From an uncultured Clostridium sp. (GTDB taxonomy: Bacteria; Bacillota; Clostridia; Lachnospirales; Lachnospiraceae), in NCBI GenBank assembly GCA_900541315.1, contig UQJF01000032.1, positions 1-25,574 on the forward strand: DNA of 25,574 bases. Direction: 5' to 3'. The notes beneath the pieces are model-generated. The model was given only the letters and a program-made list of their open reading frames with translations, did not search any database and was not told the DNA's origin. Every line of letters begins with the position of its first letter. Position 1 is the first letter of the stretch. Of this stretch, positions 14,083 to 22,511 are shown piece after piece. Made by a program: the position numbers and the translations under genes.

Positions 14083-14925
14083 TTATTTTTCGGATAAATC
14101 ATAATATATTTCTTCCGGTATGTCAATACTTCCGTGAAACACTTCTTTTGCAGGTCCCGTCATAAACAAATGATTACTTTCCCGGTCAAAACGGATCAGA
14201 AGATCCCCGCCACGTAGAGAAACACGTACCTCATCATCTGTAAAACCTCTTAAAATAGCTGCCATAGCACTGGCTGTAGCCCCTGTACCGCAAGCCCAGG
14301 TTTCCCCGCTGCCCCGCTCCCATACGCGCATACGGATATGATCTCTGCTCTTCACTTCAATAAATTCAGAATTTACCCGGTCCGGCTGAAAACGGGGATG
14401 ATTTTCATAAGATGGACCTATCTTTTCCAGATCCAGGTCATCGATCCCTTCTGTAAAATAAACTGCATGTGGATTTCCCACACTAATGCCGGTAAATTCA
14501 TGCTCTGTACCGTCGATCACGATCTTTGACCGCAGTTCAGAGGTCAGTCTGGCCTCTCCCATATCCACTGTAAGCATCACTGCTTTTCCGTCTTCCACCT
14601 GGATTTTTAATGTCTTAATGCCTCCTAAGGTCTCCACGGTAATAGTCCGTCTGTCTTTATCCACGATCCCATGATCATATGCATATTTTCCCACACAGCG
14701 CACTCCATTTCCGCACATGATCCCCTGGGAACCGTCCGCATTATACATATCCATACGGCAGTCTGCCTTATCTGACGGACAGATCAGGATCAGTCCATCG
14801 GAACCGATGCCAAAATGGCGGTCGCTGACATATTTTGACACTGCCCCCGGATGTTCCACCTTTTCCCTGAAGCAATCTACATACACATAATCATTACCGA
14901 TTCCCTGCATTTTCGTAAATTCCAT
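14083..14925 (-). CDS. dapF: diaminopimelate epimerase
   Basis: The 280-residue enzyme interconverts LL- and meso-diaminopimelate without cofactor by a two-cysteine mechanism. Both catalytic cysteines are present, Cys71 in MCGNGVRC and Cys212 in TWACGTGA, as are the typical GIGNDYVYVD start, FGIGSDGLI, NADGSQG and SVGNPHAV. Length is normal. The ATG at 14925 follows GAGGTGTGAG. It gives meso-DAP for peptidoglycan and lysine, using the product of dapL downstream. Confidence 0.95.
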   Translation of the reverse strand: MEFTKMQGIGNDYVYVDCFREKVEHPGAVSKYVSDRHFGIGSDGLILICPSDKADCRMDMYNADGSQGIMCGNGVRCVGKYAYDHGIVDKDRRTITVETLGGIKTLKIQVEDGKAVMLTVDMGEARLTSELRSKIVIDGTEHEFTGISVGNPHAVYFTEGIDDLDLEKIGPSYENHPRFQPDRVNSEFIEVKSRDHIRMRVWERGSGETWACGTGATASAMAAILRGFTDDEVRVSLRGGDLLIRFDRESNHLFMTGPAKEVFHGSIDIPEEIYYDLSEK

Positions 14926-14957
14926 CTCACACCTCATTCTTTATCTTATCCCAACGT

Positions 14958-15506
14958 TTATACATGGATCAGACTGATGATCATCTGGGATGTTTCCACC
15001 AAATTGGTTCCGCTGTCCATACTGCATTTCTGTATATATCTGTGTGCTTCTGATTCCGTCATATTGTTCCGCTCCATCAAAAGCGCCTTTGCCTCATTGA
15101 TCAGATCCTGCTCTTCCTTACTGCGTTCTTTTGGCCTGCTGCGCAGTTTTCTGCGGATACGCTGCTGCGCCTGCACCATCATGTCCAGCGTACTTAACAG
15201 GTTATGTACCTTTAACGGCATAGGAAGGCATACCACTCCCTGTGTCTGTACCCCGTTCCATCTGGAGGGGGATGCCAGCACCAGCATTTCAAAAGAAGCT
15301 GAAAGGCACTGTCTCAATTCGTCATACATCATATCTTCAAACCGGTACCCACAGACCAGTATCCCGCCACTTAGATCCTCTGCGGCAGAAAGAGCCTGGG
15401 ATCCTGACATACAGACAGCGGCTACATCATAACCGCTCCTTACCAGGATGCCTTTTATGCATTTTCCATCTTCCGGCCTGGAAAATGCTACGATTATATT
15501 AGCCAC
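14958..15506 (-). CDS. ANTAR-domain RNA-binding response regulator
   Basis: The 182-residue protein has an N-terminal receiver-like domain (ANIIVAFSRPEDGKCIKGIL) and a C-terminal ANTAR domain (EEQDLINEAKALLMERNNMT and the helix ESEAHRYIQKCSM). ANTAR proteins bind paired hairpins in nascent RNA and prevent termination. The receiver appears degenerate, with no clear Asp/Lys phosphorylation set. The GTG at 15506 has GGAGG eight bases upstream; the GTG at 15515 overlaps that site and is unlikely. Such genes next to glnA are known in clostridia, where they regulate glutamine synthetase. Confidence 0.88.
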   Translation of the reverse strand: MANIIVAFSRPEDGKCIKGILVRSGYDVAAVCMSGSQALSAAEDLSGGILVCGYRFEDMMYDELRQCLSASFEMLVLASPSRWNGVQTQGVVCLPMPLKVHNLLSTLDMMVQAQQRIRRKLRSRPKERSKEEQDLINEAKALLMERNNMTESEAHRYIQKCSMDSGTNLVETSQMIISLIHV

Positions 15507-15562
15507 ATGTCTCACCTCCGGTAAACCTGCATCATAATATTAAGCCTTTTTGCTCCCAACAT

Positions 15563-16906
15563 TTAATATTTATACAGATACTGATTTACCTCCCAGTCAG
15601 TGACCTGGGCCCTGAAATCTCTCCACTCCTCTTCCTTCGCTTCCAGATATTTAACGTAAATATGCTCTCCTAATACTTCACGTATAAAAGCATTATCCCG
15701 ATATGTCTCAATGGCATCCCCCAGTGTCTCCGGTATCCGTTCTACATGCCTGTTCTCCAGTTCTTCCGGCTTCATGCCAAACAGATTGCCCTGGACACAT
15801 GGCGGCAGCTGCATCTCATTTTCGATTCCGTTAAGGCCAGCCTGAAGACAGGCAGCTAATGCCAGATAAGGGTTCATTGCAGAGTCCGGGCAGCGAAGCT
15901 CGATCCTGGTTCCTTCCCCTCTTGGAGATGGGATACGGATCAGGGAGCTGCGGTTGGAAGTTGGGGACCACGCAATATAAATCGGCGCATCATATCCCGG
16001 AACCAGACGCTTATACGAATTTACCAGTGGATTAGTAAGAATGGTCATTTCCTTCATATGTCCCAAAATACCTGCCATAAAACGATAAGCCAGCTGGCTT
16101 AATCCCAGCTCATCCTTCTCATCTGAAAACAGGTTGTGTCCGTCTTTGTCAGACAAAGACATATTGATATGCATGCCGGACCCGTTGACCCCTTCTTTTG
16201 GCTTAGGCATAAATGTAGCATGCAGTCCATGGCGCTTGGCAATCGTCTTAGCTGCCATTTTAAAGGTCATAATACGGTCTGCTGCCTCAAGTCCTTCTGT
16301 ATACTGAAAATCGATCTCATGCTGGGCCGGGGCGATCTCATGGTGGCTTGCTTCCACCTCAAATCCCATATCCTCCAGATTCAGCACAATGTCCCTGCGC
16401 ACATTTTCCCCAAGATCAATCGGGGAAACATCAAAATAACTGGCTCTTTCATGAGACTGGGTAGTAGGTCTCCCCTCTTCGTCTGTATGGAACAGGAAAA
16501 ATTCACACTCCGGTCCTACCTGAAAGGTATACCCCATATCAGCAGCACGCTTTACAGCACGCTTTAACACATATCTTGGATCTCCGATAAAGGGAGTTCC
16601 ATCTAGATTGTATACATCACAGATCAGCCTTGCTACCTTTCCCTGCTGAGGACGCCACGGAAAAATCTCAAAGGAATCCAGATCCGGATGCAGATACATG
16701 TCCGACTCATCAATACGTACAAATCCCTCTATAGCGGAACCATCAAACATACAATCATTATTTAATGCCTTATCAAGCTGGCTGGCAGTGATCGCCACAT
16801 TTTTAAGGATACCGAAAATGTCTGTAAACTGAAGGCGGATAAATTCCACATCTTCATCTTCTACCATGCGAATAATGTCTTCTCTACTGTATTTACTCAT
16901 ATCCAT
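15563..16906 (-). CDS. glnA: type I glutamine synthetase
   Basis: The 447-residue enzyme makes glutamine from glutamate, ammonia and ATP in the cytoplasm as a dodecamer. Landmarks are DIFGILKNVAIT, the metal-binding GPECEFFLF, the ATP-binding MPKPKEGVNGSGMHINMSL, NPLVNSYKRLVPGYDAP, and RIPSPRGEGTRIELRCPD. Its length matches the alpha subtype of Firmicutes, which is controlled by feedback and regulators instead of adenylylation. It is preceded by a strong promoter and a structured leader, and followed by the ANTAR gene. Confidence 0.95.
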   Translation of the reverse strand: MDMSKYSREDIIRMVEDEDVEFIRLQFTDIFGILKNVAITASQLDKALNNDCMFDGSAIEGFVRIDESDMYLHPDLDSFEIFPWRPQQGKVARLICDVYNLDGTPFIGDPRYVLKRAVKRAADMGYTFQVGPECEFFLFHTDEEGRPTTQSHERASYFDVSPIDLGENVRRDIVLNLEDMGFEVEASHHEIAPAQHEIDFQYTEGLEAADRIMTFKMAAKTIAKRHGLHATFMPKPKEGVNGSGMHINMSLSDKDGHNLFSDEKDELGLSQLAYRFMAGILGHMKEMTILTNPLVNSYKRLVPGYDAPIYIAWSPTSNRSSLIRIPSPRGEGTRIELRCPDSAMNPYLALAACLQAGLNGIENEMQLPPCVQGNLFGMKPEELENRHVERIPETLGDAIETYRDNAFIREVLGEHIYVKYLEAKEEEWRDFRAQVTDWEVNQYLYKY

Positions 16907-17006
16907 TCTTCCTCTCCAACAGCCGTTTTCCCAGGCATCTGGCTGATCATTTTAAAACGATGTACTGGGACGTTTGCAGCTTTTATGCCTTTATCCATAC
17001 TACAAA

Positions 17007-17046
17007 GGACAGCTGCAAAGTGAACCGTTCATTTTGCAACTGCCCC
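17007..17046. promoter_or_regulatory. long hairpin in the glnA leader
   Basis: The segment folds into a stem of about 17 bp (GGACAGCTGCAAA with TTTGCAACTGCCCC, plus TGAA/TTCA at the tip). It starts right at the predicted transcript 5' end. On the plus strand it is followed by six T and looks like a terminator; on the minus strand it is a leader structure. I looked for the paired hexaloop hairpins bound by ANTAR proteins and could not identify them with confidence. Confidence 0.55.
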
Positions 17047-17057
17047 TTTTTTATAAA

Positions 17058-17086
17058 AATATAGCAGTAGAATTTTTATTTGTCAA
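17058..17086 (-). promoter_or_regulatory. glnA promoter
   Basis: On the minus strand TTGACA (17081-17086) is 17 bases from TATATT (17058-17063). It gives a leader of about 145 bases before glnA. It is the best promoter match in the chromosomal block. Confidence 0.8.
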
Positions 17087-17146
17087 CAGGCGATATTGCC
17101 CTGTAACCCCCTGATAGTACAATCCGGTATATGCCAAACTGCACTC

Positions 17147-18004
17147 TTACATGGTCTTTAACTGCTCCGTAAAAAAGCTTCCCAGACTGATGCTTCCTAT
17201 ATAGCCAACATCTCCTGTAAGGAAGATTTCCCCATCTTCCCTTATCTCTACTTCCATGGTCCCTTCCGGCATCTGCACGATCATTTTCGGATCCGTAAGT
17301 CCCAGTCTATAAGCAGCAGCTGCAGCGGCACAGCATCCGCTTCCTGATGCCAATGTATAACCTGCACCCCTTTCATAAACCTCAGTCTGTAAATGGGTAC
17401 GGTCTAACACCTTAATGATCTGTGTGTTGATCTTTTCCGGAAACTGCTTTGCTGTCTCGGAATATTTTCCAATACGGCACACCAGGTCTTTTGATATCTC
17501 ATCCATTAAGATCACCAGATGTGGATTTCCAATAGAAAGACAGGTCACAGGATAAGGAATATGTCCAAATACCATGGTCTCATTGATGATCTCCCTGCGT
17601 GGTCCTTCCACAGGCACCTCATCACTCCAGAAACTGGCTTTTCCCATAGATGCTTTCAGCCGGGTTCCCTCTTCATTTAAGTAATGGATCTCGATCTCTT
17701 TTTCAGCAGTATAGATAGTAATGTCTTTCTTCTGGACATAATCTGCATCTTTTAAGTATTTTGCGAAAATACGGATACCGTTTCCACTGTTTTCCGTCTG
17801 GCTTCCATCCGGATTCCAAATGATCATATGGATCTTTCCTTCTTTAAAAACAGGTCCTTCCAGAATACCATCTGCGCCTACTCCCACATTGCGGTTGCAC
17901 AGCAGCTTCACCCGTTGCGGAGTCAGCTCCAGCCTGTTGCACTCCGGATCAAATACCAGATAATCATTTCCCAAACCGTGATATTTTTCTAATTTTAACC
18001 GCAT
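17147..18004 (-). CDS. DapF-family protein with both catalytic cysteines replaced by serine
   Basis: The 285-residue protein has the full diaminopimelate epimerase fold signature: YHGLGNDYLVFD, VGVGADGIL, NPDGSQ, LSIGNPHLVI and YERGAGYTLA. However the first catalytic cysteine motif (normally CGNG) reads NSGNGIR with Ser73, and the second (normally ACGTG) reads ASGSGCC with Ser220. The frame is otherwise intact and has a good ribosome site (GGGAGG). A normal epimerase is encoded 2.2 kb away, so this copy probably has another substrate or chemistry, or binds without turnover. It is directly upstream of glnA, separated by that gene's promoter. Confidence 0.9.
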   Translation of the reverse strand: MRLKLEKYHGLGNDYLVFDPECNRLELTPQRVKLLCNRNVGVGADGILEGPVFKEGKIHMIIWNPDGSQTENSGNGIRIFAKYLKDADYVQKKDITIYTAEKEIEIHYLNEEGTRLKASMGKASFWSDEVPVEGPRREIINETMVFGHIPYPVTCLSIGNPHLVILMDEISKDLVCRIGKYSETAKQFPEKINTQIIKVLDRTHLQTEVYERGAGYTLASGSGCCAAAAAAYRLGLTDPKMIVQMPEGTMEVEIREDGEIFLTGDVGYIGSISLGSFFTEQLKTM

Positions 18005-18027
18005 GATCTTACCTCCCTTTTAGTGTG

Positions 18028-18190
18028 ATGTACTCTCGGAGTCTTTCATGCACTTGCCTTTGCGACCGATTTTCCGCCAGTCGCACCCGAATTTTATCAA
18101 CGTACGCACCGCGTACGCCTCAAAAATTTGGGCACAACTAACAAAAAATCTTCTCGCAAAATCAAGTACAAAAAGATTCCGAGAGTACAT
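18028..18190. repeat. 163-bp branched palindromic element (copy A)
   Basis: The ends are an 18-bp inverted repeat starting TGTACTCTCGGA (18029) with one mismatch (18172-18189). Inside lie two further hairpins: TGCGAC/GTCGCA (18061-18085), and a nested one with CCCGAATTTT/AAAATTTGGG outside (18086-18132) and CGTACGC/GCGTACG at the tip. It shares its ends and inner borders with copy B and looks like a non-autonomous, MITE-like or REP-like repeat. Confidence 0.85.
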
Positions 18191-18353
18191 TGTGTCCCAG
18201 CTGTCCACTCACGTTCACACACTGGCACGCTTATCTGCATCCTCTCAACTTACGCTGTATATTTCTGCCCTTTGGCAGGTTCTGTACTATAGTTTACACC
18301 ACACTACCTCATAAATATATTCATTTAATGCTGCATTATATTACAAATAATGC

Positions 18354-18359
18354 TATAAT
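18354..18359 (+). promoter_or_regulatory. extended -10 of the AraC gene at 18465
   Basis: TGCTATAAT places TATAAT at 18354-18359 with the TG extension. No clear -35 is visible. The start of transcription would fall in the first bases of palindromic copy B. Confidence 0.5.
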
Positions 18360-18442
18360 ATGTACTCTCGGAGTCTTTCCTGCACTTGTCTTTGCGGCCG
18401 ATTTTCCGCAAAATCAAGTACAAAAAAATTCTGAGAGTACAT
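18360..18442. repeat. 83-bp palindromic element (copy B)
   Basis: It has the same ends as copy A and almost the same sequence up to CGATTTTCCGC, then jumps to the AAAATCAAGTAC end, so the branched middle is missing. The whole unit folds as one hairpin: TGTACTCTCGGA outer arm, CACTTG/CAAGT and TTTGCGG/CCGCAAA inner arms, loop near 18398-18405. It ends about 10 bases before the AraC ribosome site. Confidence 0.85.
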
Positions 18443-18464
18443 TAATGAGTGCAGGAGGTTTTCC

Positions 18465-19319
18465 ATGACTAATTCCACATCTGTACCACAGGGCTATCTT
18501 TTAGAAGATTTCCGCCTTTTTCACTTAAATGACCTGAACTCAAGGACTTACAACTTCCACCACCATGATTTCCTCAAGATCATGATCCTTCTTTCCGGAA
18601 ATGTGACCTATGTAGTAGAAGGACGCTCTTACCCATTGATCCCCTGGGATATAGTCCTGGTGGACCGTGGACAGGTGCACAGACCGGTAGTAGATACTGC
18701 CCAGCCATACGAGCGCATTCTTCTCTACCTCTCTCCTTCCTTTCTGGAAAAATACAGCACAAAAGAGGCATCTCTGACTAAATGCTTCGAGACTGCCCAG
18801 TACCGCCATTCACAGGTCCTGCGTCTCTCCCACGAAACACTGGCTCCCATTAAAGTCCTGCTGCAGAAATTAGAAGCAAACACCAGCTGCAAAAACAACG
18901 ATTTTGCATCCCCCCTGCTTGCAAAAATCCTCTGCCTGGAATTTCTCATTGAATTAAACAGGATCACTCTTTCACCTAAAGCCGGCTTTCTCACAGAAAG
19001 CACTTTAGATTATCGTATTTCCAGCCTTTTAGCCTACATCAACAGCCACTTAGATGAGCCAATGGATATGGCTTCCCTTTCCGCCTTAAGCGGTTTAAGC
19101 TCCTATCACATGATGCGGCTTTTCAAGCAGGAAACCGGCTATACAGTTGGAAACTACATTACCGAAAAACGCCTGATCAAAGCCAGAGACCTGTTGAGCC
19201 AGGGCACCTGTGCTACACAGGCCTGCTACCTCTGCGGTTTCCAGAACTATTCCACCTTTCTGCGGGCATACAAAAAACGCTATCCAGGACGCCCAAAGGA
19301 CATCCTGAACAGCATTTAA
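18465..19319 (+). CDS. AraC-family regulator with cupin sensor
   Basis: The 284-residue protein has an N-terminal cupin (FHHHDFLKIMILLSGNVTYV, followed by IPWDIVLVDRGQVHRP) and two C-terminal HTH motifs (MDMASLSALSGLSSYHMMRL and ATQACYLCGFQNYSTFLRAY) ending in a variant of the signature. The ATG at 18465 follows GCAGGAGG. It is divergent from the DapF-like gene. The ligand is unknown. Confidence 0.9.
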   Translation: MTNSTSVPQGYLLEDFRLFHLNDLNSRTYNFHHHDFLKIMILLSGNVTYVVEGRSYPLIPWDIVLVDRGQVHRPVVDTAQPYERILLYLSPSFLEKYSTKEASLTKCFETAQYRHSQVLRLSHETLAPIKVLLQKLEANTSCKNNDFASPLLAKILCLEFLIELNRITLSPKAGFLTESTLDYRISSLLAYINSHLDEPMDMASLSALSGLSSYHMMRLFKQETGYTVGNYITEKRLIKARDLLSQGTCATQACYLCGFQNYSTFLRAYKKRYPGRPKDILNSI

Positions 19320-19366
19320 ACCTTACATATTAATTGCTGAATACTTTTCCCGCAATCCTGAAAACA

Positions 19367-20005
19367 TCACAATGTTGTGTAGCCGTATGCATTTACCAGT
19401 GCGTCCAGCTTCACTCCTTTTTCACACAGGGGGCACTTTCTGTAATCATAGTAAATATAATCAGTCACGTCTGCCGGGCTGTAAATAGATGTGATCGGGC
19501 ATCCGTTCAGCTCATCCAGTGTACTGAACACAGCGGCCGCACTCTGCAGCTTTCCGCCATAATACTGGATCGCCTCAATACTCTTATTAAGGCTCAGTCC
19601 CGTAGTTACAACTGCTGTAAGGATCAGCACATTTTTCCCACGGACCATAGGTAAAATATTCTCCCGGAATACCATCTGGCTATTGCTGTTGTACTCTGGA
19701 GTGATCACATAAATGGTTTTGTGTGCATTGGTGGAAAGAACACCTGCCCTAGTCAGTTCCTCCGCCAGATACGCTCCGATCACCTGGGTTCCTTCCAGGC
19801 ACACAATGGTATCTACCACCTTATCAAACAAAAACCGCTCTGCAAGATGTTTTGCGATCTCCTGTGCTTCGCTAAGTCTGGTCTTAAGTGTAGTCATATC
19901 CAGATAATAATTAATATGGGAATGATTAGTCGCAAAATGTCCCGGTGTTGCCTTAAGAGGTGCCTTACTTCCCGATGCTAAGATCTTCACATAACGATTA
20001 TCCAT
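19367..20005 (-). CDS. phosphoribosyltransferase-fold protein with altered PRPP motif
   Basis: The 212-residue protein resembles orotate phosphoribosyltransferases: VDTIVCLEGTQVIGAYLAEEL and a PRPP-loop-like LILTAVVTTGLSLNKSIEAI. Typical enzymes carry two acidic residues before the VTTG part, which hold the ribose of PRPP; here they are Thr-Ala. The C-terminal CPLCEKG could bind a metal. It may be a divergent PyrE-type enzyme or a ligand-binding relative. It has its own promoter and the ribosome site AAGGAGG. Confidence 0.75.
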   Translation of the reverse strand: MDNRYVKILASGSKAPLKATPGHFATNHSHINYYLDMTTLKTRLSEAQEIAKHLAERFLFDKVVDTIVCLEGTQVIGAYLAEELTRAGVLSTNAHKTIYVITPEYNSNSQMVFRENILPMVRGKNVLILTAVVTTGLSLNKSIEAIQYYGGKLQSAAAVFSTLDELNGCPITSIYSPADVTDYIYYDYRKCPLCEKGVKLDALVNAYGYTTL

Positions 20006-20058
20006 AAATGTGCCTCCTTTTCAGAAAAATCAATAGTATTTCCGTTATTTTTAATGAT

Positions 20059-20087
20059 ATTATACAAAGTATAAGCCATATTCGCAA
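20059..20087 (-). promoter_or_regulatory. promoter of the phosphoribosyltransferase-like gene
   Basis: On the minus strand TTGCGA (20082-20087) is 17 bases from TATAAT (20059-20064). Confidence 0.7.
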
Positions 20088-20132
20088 GACTTTTGTGTAA
20101 AACAACCATTTTTTTAAACTAGCACATAAAAA

Positions 20133-20154
20133 GGACAGCCATTTCTGGCTGTCC
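20133..20154 (-). terminator. ftsH terminator
   Basis: GGACAGCCA and TGGCTGTCC form a perfect 9-bp stem with a 4-base loop, followed on the minus strand by five T. It lies 36 bases past the ftsH stop. Confidence 0.92.
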
Positions 20155-20189
20155 CTACAGTTCCACAGATTTACTCTTCAGTTTTAACC

Positions 20190-22211
20190 TTAAACATCTT
20201 CACCGGACTGTTCCTGCTTTTCTTCTGAAACAGCTTCCGCTGCATCTGTTTCTGTTTTTTCAGATACATCCGCCGTTACTTCTGCAGCACCCATCTTGGC
20301 ACTCTCATCTCTATCTGCCTTTTCCAGATGCTCTGTATCCGGAATACCTTCGCCTTCTTTCTTCTCTTCCGGCTCCGGCAGTCCTTTTACTTCACGGAAG
20401 ATCTTCATAAATTCCTTACCTGTAATAGTCTCCTTCTCGATCAGGAAAGCTGCGATCTTATCCATAGCTTCTCTGTCATCCCTTAAAAGACGTTTTGCCT
20501 CATCGTAAGCATTTTTCAGGATCTTCATAACTTCCTGGTCGATATCTGCTGCTGTAGCATCGCCGCAGTTTAATACAGTACGACCGGTAAGATACTGGTT
20601 CTCCTGGCTTTCAAGACCCATAAGACCGAATTTTTCAGACATACCGTACTGAGTGACCATAGCTCTTGCCAGGTTGGTGGCCTGCTGGATATCATTGGCA
20701 GCACCGGTAGTAACAGTTTCAAAAACGATCTCCTCTGCTGCACGGCCACCCATTAATTCAACCAGTCTTGCCTCCAGTTCCTTCTTGGTGCTTAAATATT
20801 TTTCTTCTTCCGGAACATTCATAACATATCCCAAAGCACCCATGGTTCTTGGAACAATGGTGATCTTCTGGACCGGCTCGGAATGTTTCTGCAGGGCACT
20901 GACTAATGCATGTCCTACCTCATGGTAAGATACGATGCGGCGCTCTTCCTTGCTCATGATGCGGTCCTTTTTCTCCTTACCAACAAGGACAACCTCAACA
21001 GCCTCAAACAGATCCTTCTGGGAAACTGCATTTCTGCCGTTCTTAACTGCATTAATAGCAGCCTCGTTCATCATATTTGCAAGGTCTGCACCTACAGCAC
21101 CGGATGTTGCAAGGGCTATTTCCTTAAAATCTACTGTTTCATCTAACAGCACATCCTTGGAATGTACCTTTAAAATGCTGATACGTCCATTTAAATCTGG
21201 TTTATCTACAACTACACGACGGTCAAAACGTCCCGGACGCAGAAGAGCTGGATCCAGGATCTCCGGACGGTTGGTAGCACCAAGGACCAAAAGTCCCTTT
21301 GTAGAGTCAAAGCCATCCATCTCAGAAAGAAGCTGGTTTAAGGTCTGCTCACGCTCATCATTTCCACCCATACGGCTGTCACGGCTGCGTCCGATGGCAT
21401 CGATCTCATCGATAAAAATAATGCATGGTGCGTTTTCCGTTGCGTTCTTAAACAGGTCACGGACACGGGATGCACCCACACCTACGAACATTTCCACAAA
21501 GTCAGAGCCTGACAGGGAATAAAATGGCACATGTGCTTCACCTGCTACTGCCTTTGCAAGAAGAGTTTTACCGGTTCCTGGAGGTCCTACTAATAATGCA
21601 CCCTTTGGAAGCTTTGCACCGATCTTTGTGTATTTTCCGGGATTATGAAGGAAATCTACGATCTCAGTTAAAGATTCCTTTGCCTCATCTTCACCTGCTA
21701 CATCCTTAAAAGTAATCCCCGTTTCTTTCTGCACATACATCTTGGCGTTGCTCTTGCCTACACCCATGATTCCGCCGCCACCCATGCGCTTCATGGTAAA
21801 GTTCATAATGAACAGCAGGAACAAAAATGGAAGTGCATAACTTAATATCTCTAACAGCAATGCATTGGAAGTATTATTTTCCCTGTTTGTAACAACGTTA
21901 TTCTTTAAAATACGGTCTACAAACTGGTAATCTCCTTCCAGACGCACAACATAATATTTCATCTGCTGGGAATAGTTGGTATCATCTGCCTTTGGTTTTA
22001 CCTCAATAATGGTACTTCCAACGCTGATAGATTCAACTTTGCCATTTTCCACCATGTTTACAAACTCATTGTAAGACAGTTCCTGACGCTGTCTGGCGTT
22101 GACAGTGGAGTTCATCCAGCCCACGATCAGGATCGTCAGCAATGCCGCAACAACCAGCATGGTAATGGTCTGCCAATTACTGTTCTGATTCTGTTTGTTG
22201 TTATTATCCAT
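20190..22211 (-). CDS. ftsH: ATP-dependent zinc metalloprotease FtsH
   Basis: The 673-residue membrane protease degrades misfolded membrane proteins and short-lived regulators as a hexamer. It has two membrane segments (about 16-33 and 116-139) flanking the extracytoplasmic domain, an AAA+ module with Walker A GPPGTGKT (209-216), Walker B IIFIDEID, the SRH region [20 protein letters not shown], and the zinc motif HEVGH (430-434; usually HEAGH). The C-terminal 60 residues are an acidic, low-complexity tail. The ribosome site GAGGGAG is rather far from the ATG at 22211. Confidence 0.96.
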   Translation of the reverse strand: MDNNNKQNQNSNWQTITMLVVAALLTILIVGWMNSTVNARQRQELSYNEFVNMVENGKVESISVGSTIIEVKPKADDTNYSQQMKYYVVRLEGDYQFVDRILKNNVVTNRENNTSNALLLEILSYALPFLFLLFIMNFTMKRMGGGGIMGVGKSNAKMYVQKETGITFKDVAGEDEAKESLTEIVDFLHNPGKYTKIGAKLPKGALLVGPPGTGKTLLAKAVAGEAHVPFYSLSGSDFVEMFVGVGASRVRDLFKNATENAPCIIFIDEIDAIGRSRDSRMGGNDEREQTLNQLLSEMDGFDSTKGLLVLGATNRPEILDPALLRPGRFDRRVVVDKPDLNGRISILKVHSKDVLLDETVDFKEIALATSGAVGADLANMMNEAAINAVKNGRNAVSQKDLFEAVEVVLVGKEKKDRIMSKEERRIVSYHEVGHALVSALQKHSEPVQKITIVPRTMGALGYVMNVPEEEKYLSTKKELEARLVELMGGRAAEEIVFETVTTGAANDIQQATNLARAMVTQYGMSEKFGLMGLESQENQYLTGRTVLNCGDATAADIDQEVMKILKNAYDEAKRLLRDDREAMDKIAAFLIEKETITGKEFMKIFREVKGLPEPEEKKEGEGIPDTEHLEKADRDESAKMGAAEVTADVSEKTETDAAEAVSEEKQEQSGEDV

Positions 22212-22280
22212 ACTGTATAAATTCTCCCTCTAACAGGCATTTGTTGCACGCATAAAACATGCCAGAGCCTATTCTTTTCT

Positions 22281-22309
22281 ATTATAATGTGAGTCTATCC
22301 ATAAATCAA
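22281..22309 (-). promoter_or_regulatory. ftsH promoter
   Basis: On the minus strand TTGATT (22304-22309) is 17 bases from TATAAT (22281-22286), 70 bases upstream of the start codon. Confidence 0.75.
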
Positions 22310-22438
22310 GGAAAGAACTATTAAAATTCTGAAAACAAAGGCACCATTTTCCCCTTCATCTCCACTTTAGATTCTTAGTTTTTTAGGTTTTTTACATTTT
22401 TTTGAAAAAACTCCCTAGATTTCTGATTTTTATAGTTG

Positions 22439-22444
22439 TATAAT
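22439..22444 (+). promoter_or_regulatory. probable -10 box of pyrG
   Basis: TATAAT with a preceding TTG, 67 bases before the pyrG ATG; no convincing -35 at the usual distance. The start region does not show the GGGC start known for the reiterative-transcription control of Bacillus pyrG. Otherwise the 300-bp gap 22212-22511 is AT-rich and holds no gene. Confidence 0.45.
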
Positions 22445-22511
22445 AGACCAGTTTTTAAAAAAACCGTAAATAAAAACCTATACATTCCACCACAAAAGGA
22501 GGTTCCCCACT

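Noticed and set aside
14851..15432. 193-codon plus-strand frame antisense to dapF and the ANTAR gene
   Set aside because: It spans two clear minus-strand genes and their spacer, with no ribosome site.
17007..17046. plus-strand terminator
   Set aside because: The T run on the plus strand fits, but no plus-strand gene lies upstream; it is better read as the glnA leader.
18020..18314. short frames over palindromic copy A
   Set aside because: They follow from the repeat sequence on both strands and have no family resemblance.
20935..21522. 195-codon plus-strand frame antisense to ftsH
   Set aside because: Serine and arginine-rich composition typical of the reverse strand of a conserved gene; no start site.
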